Below, one piece after another: positions 5,401 to 6,654 of a stretch of 6,654 nucleotides of DNA. Source of the DNA: Candidatus Methanogaster sp. UBA203 (GTDB lineage: Archaea > Halobacteriota > Methanosarcinia > Methanosarcinales > Methanogasteraceae); contig DASC01000069.1 of NCBI GenBank assembly GCA_002503595.1, positions 889 to 7,542 of the forward strand, written 5' to 3'. The notes under the pieces were generated by a model. The model was not told the DNA's origin. It ran no database searches and saw only the letters and a list, made by a program, of their open reading frames with translations. Numbering within the stretch: position 1 is the first letter of the stretch; each line of letters opens with the position of its first letter. The position numbers and the translations under genes were made by a program.

Positions 5401-6369
5401 AGCGGCATCGACTGGATGCAGCCGCAAACCGAACATTGTTTTGATGTATTTCTCGGATTAACCAGTTCTACGATCCCACCAGCTTCTTCCGCTTTGTAGG
5501 TCGTTAGACTGATCAATATTCCCCAAGATGCATCGTGAATTGATCTTGCGAGATGATGGTTTTTGACCATGTTTTTGATCTGCAAGTCCTCAAATATGAT
5601 CTGATCGTAGGTATCTGCAAGTATCCGGCTTGCTTTGTGCAGATAGTCCTTTCGAGCGTTTCTCACCTTACGATAGATCCCTGCAAGGACAATCTTCTGC
5701 TTATTCCGGTTACTTGATCCTTTCTTTTTCCGTGACAGGCATCTATGCGCTTTCCGGAGCTTCGAGTCGTACTTATTAAGCGTTTTAGGATTCTCGATCT
5801 CTGTACCGTCTGATAGTGTCGCAAGTGTGTTTATCCCGACATCCACACCAACAGAGGTCTTAATCTCCTTTTTCTCTGCGTCTAACAGTTCCACAGAGAA
5901 ACACACATACCACTGATCTCCCTCTTGTTTGATCGTGCAGGTCTTGATCTTCCCTTTGATCTCCCGGTGCTGGAAGATTCTTATCGCCCCGATCTTCGAG
6001 AGATGGAGTTTGCCGTCTTTGATCTTAAAACCTGTTTGAGGGTATGTGAAACTATCATACCGATTCTTACCCTGAAATCGCGGGTATCCTGCCTTCTTCT
6101 CACCATTTTTCACGCGTCTGAAGAAGTTTTGGAATGCTTTATCAAGTCTTCGAAGGACATCCTGCGCAACCTGTGAATATATGCCAAGATTGAGGTATTT
6201 TCCCTGCCTGCTCGTTATAGTTTAATCCAACGCCACAACGGTCATAAGCATTCTTACGGTCTTCAAGCATCTCATTGTAGAGATACCTACAAGTAGTCAG
6301 GCAGTATACCAATATTTGTACTTGATCCTTTGTTGGATATATCCGATATTTGAAAGTTCGTCTTAGCAC
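5268..6369 (-). pseudogene. tnpB: Frameshifted tnpB of the IS605-type element
   Basis: Two frames together make one TnpB. The first (GTG at 6369 to a stop at 6142) gives the usual N-terminus F-K-Y-R-I-Y-P-T. The second carries the rest, ending at 5268. They join if one base is dropped from the AAAA run at 6198-6201 (minus strand), which restores A-G-K-Y-L ... Q-V-A-Q-D-V-L-R-R-L-D-K-A-F. The repaired protein is 366 residues, normal for TnpB. RuvC residues D176 (G-V-D-V-G-I-N), E260 (I-F-E-D-L) and D340 (G-R-D-H-N-A-A-I-N-I), and zinc cysteines 312, 315, 330 and 333, are all intact. The damage therefore looks recent, or is a sequencing error. The segment after K57 seems shorter than in relatives, so the lesion may be a larger indel. 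Rejoining needs a +1 step, unlike the common -1 slippage. A GTG at 6113 could start a 281-residue RuvC/zinc-finger fragment. Confidence 0.85.
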
Positions 6370-6372
6370 AAT

Positions 6373-6400
6373 ACATATATTGGTTGAAGTGGTATATATA
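6373..6400. promoter_or_regulatory. Overlapping divergent promoters of tnpA and tnpB
   Basis: ACATATATT at 6373-6381 lies about 30 bases before the tnpA ATG on the plus strand. TATATATA at 6393-6400 lies about 27 bases before the tnpB GTG on the minus strand. Each would give a nearly leaderless transcript, and the two polymerase sites would overlap. Confidence 0.45.
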
Positions 6401-6408
6401 TGTAGTTT

Positions 6409-6549
6409 ATGGAAGCCAAAACAACCGGAAGTTCAGTGTTTCACACTAACTACCGTATCGTTTTTTGCCCTATATATCGGCGCAAGGTTTTTAAAAATGA
6501 TATAGCTGAATATCTTGAACAATTCTTTAGGAAACAAGTAGAAAATTAA
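6409..6549 (+). pseudogene. tnpA: Internally deleted IS200/IS605 tnpA (46 codons)
   Basis: The start is a clear TnpA N-terminus: G-S-S-V-F-H-T-N-Y-R-I-V-F-C-P-I-Y-R-R-K-V-F (8-28). The frame stops at residue 46 after R-K-Q-V-E-N. A functional Y1 HUH transposase is about 130-140 residues, with the His-x-His pair near the middle and the nucleophilic tyrosine near the C-terminus; none of that is present. The final residues resemble the usual C-terminal tail of such proteins, so the loss may be an in-frame internal deletion of about 90 codons. The element end follows 45 bases later. The product cannot be a transposase. Confidence 0.8.
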
Positions 6550-6593
6550 AAGGTATATCGAGGGAGTAGAACATGACTGAACACAACCACTCG

Positions 6594-6635
6594 GCGGCAT
6601 TCATCCCCGCTACAAGTAGCGGGGTCTTCTGCCGC
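6594..6635. repeat. Terminal two-part hairpin at the tnpA end of the IS605-type element
   Basis: The same 20-base core as at the other end (6605-6624) is enclosed by a second pair of arms, GCGGCA (6594-6599) and TGCCGC (6630-6635). Five unpaired bases separate the stems on each side. This is the structure expected of an IS200-type end after tnpA, and it looks undamaged. Confidence 0.7.
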
Positions 6636-6654
6636 GTATCTATAAAAGCTTTTA

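Larger units (their letters stand above)
5216..6640. mobile_element. Decaying IS605-type element with divergent tnpB and tnpA
   Basis: tnpB (minus, start 6369) and tnpA (plus, start 6409) diverge from a 39-base promoter region, the IS605 layout. Each runs toward a terminal hairpin with the same 20-base core (5226-5245 and 6605-6624). tnpB has one frameshift and tnpA a large internal loss, so it should not move on its own, but the ends look usable by a TnpA supplied in trans. Exact ends are inferred. Confidence 0.75.

Noticed and set aside
6643..6654. Perfect palindrome TAAAAGCTTTTA at the right edge
   Set aside because: Short, AT-rich and cut by the window edge; it may be a TATA element or the insertion flank, but nothing supports either.
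1..6654. CRISPR array, tRNA or rRNA genes
   Set aside because: No regularly spaced direct repeats, cloverleaf-like stretch or rRNA-like sequence was seen on either strand by eye.

Overview
The window looks like chromosomal DNA of a euryarchaeon, most likely in the methanogen / anaerobic alkane-oxidiser part of that phylum. The grounds are AT-rich TATA-type promoter elements, several of them about 25 bases before leaderless GTG/ATG starts, archaeal-type IS200/IS605 elements with TnpB, an HtpX-PspAB pair of the type I recall from archaea and actinobacteria, and a LeuD/HacB-type dehydratase small subunit. The lineage is inference; no marker gene fixes it.

Left block (1-2346, all minus strand). 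A PLP-dependent class I/II aminotransferase (2346 to 994) is followed by a 104-base gap holding a TATA element, a 15-base inverted repeat and a strong Shine-Dalgarno. These lead into a four-helix dihaem cytochrome b (889 to 110). Its stop codon overlaps by four bases (GTGA) the GTG start of a LeuD/HacB-like small subunit, of which only the first 37 codons lie in the window. A membrane cytochrome b translationally coupled to a soluble aconitase-family subunit is an unusual pairing.

First mobile element (about 2372-3673). This is a stand-alone tnpB element of the IS1341 type with intact RuvC residues and zinc finger, a hairpin at each end, and TAATTG at both edges. Its right end lies 28 bases before the aminotransferase start. 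Its left end lies next to about 30 codons of an unidentified reading frame that stops two bases before htpX.

Middle block (3674-5189, plus strand). htpX (membrane zinc metalloprotease) and pspAB (PspA-associated protein B) overlap by four bases (ATGA). They form a compact envelope-stress unit; no PspA is in the window.

Second mobile element (about 5216-6640). This is an IS605-type element with divergent tnpB (minus) and tnpA (plus), and the same 20-base hairpin at both ends. It appears to be decaying. tnpB carries one frameshift in an A run although every catalytic residue is kept. tnpA is cut to 46 codons, lacking the HUH and tyrosine region, while the terminal hairpin beyond it is intact.

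So the window holds two host transcription units, one of metabolism/electron transfer and one of membrane stress, with unrelated TnpB elements on both sides of the stress unit. No CRISPR array, tRNA or rRNA was seen. I found no convincing wholly new system. The best leads are the cytochrome b-leuD coupling, the htpX-pspAB unit with a possible truncated gene ahead of it, and the intact TnpB whose predicted guide reads into the aminotransferase start.
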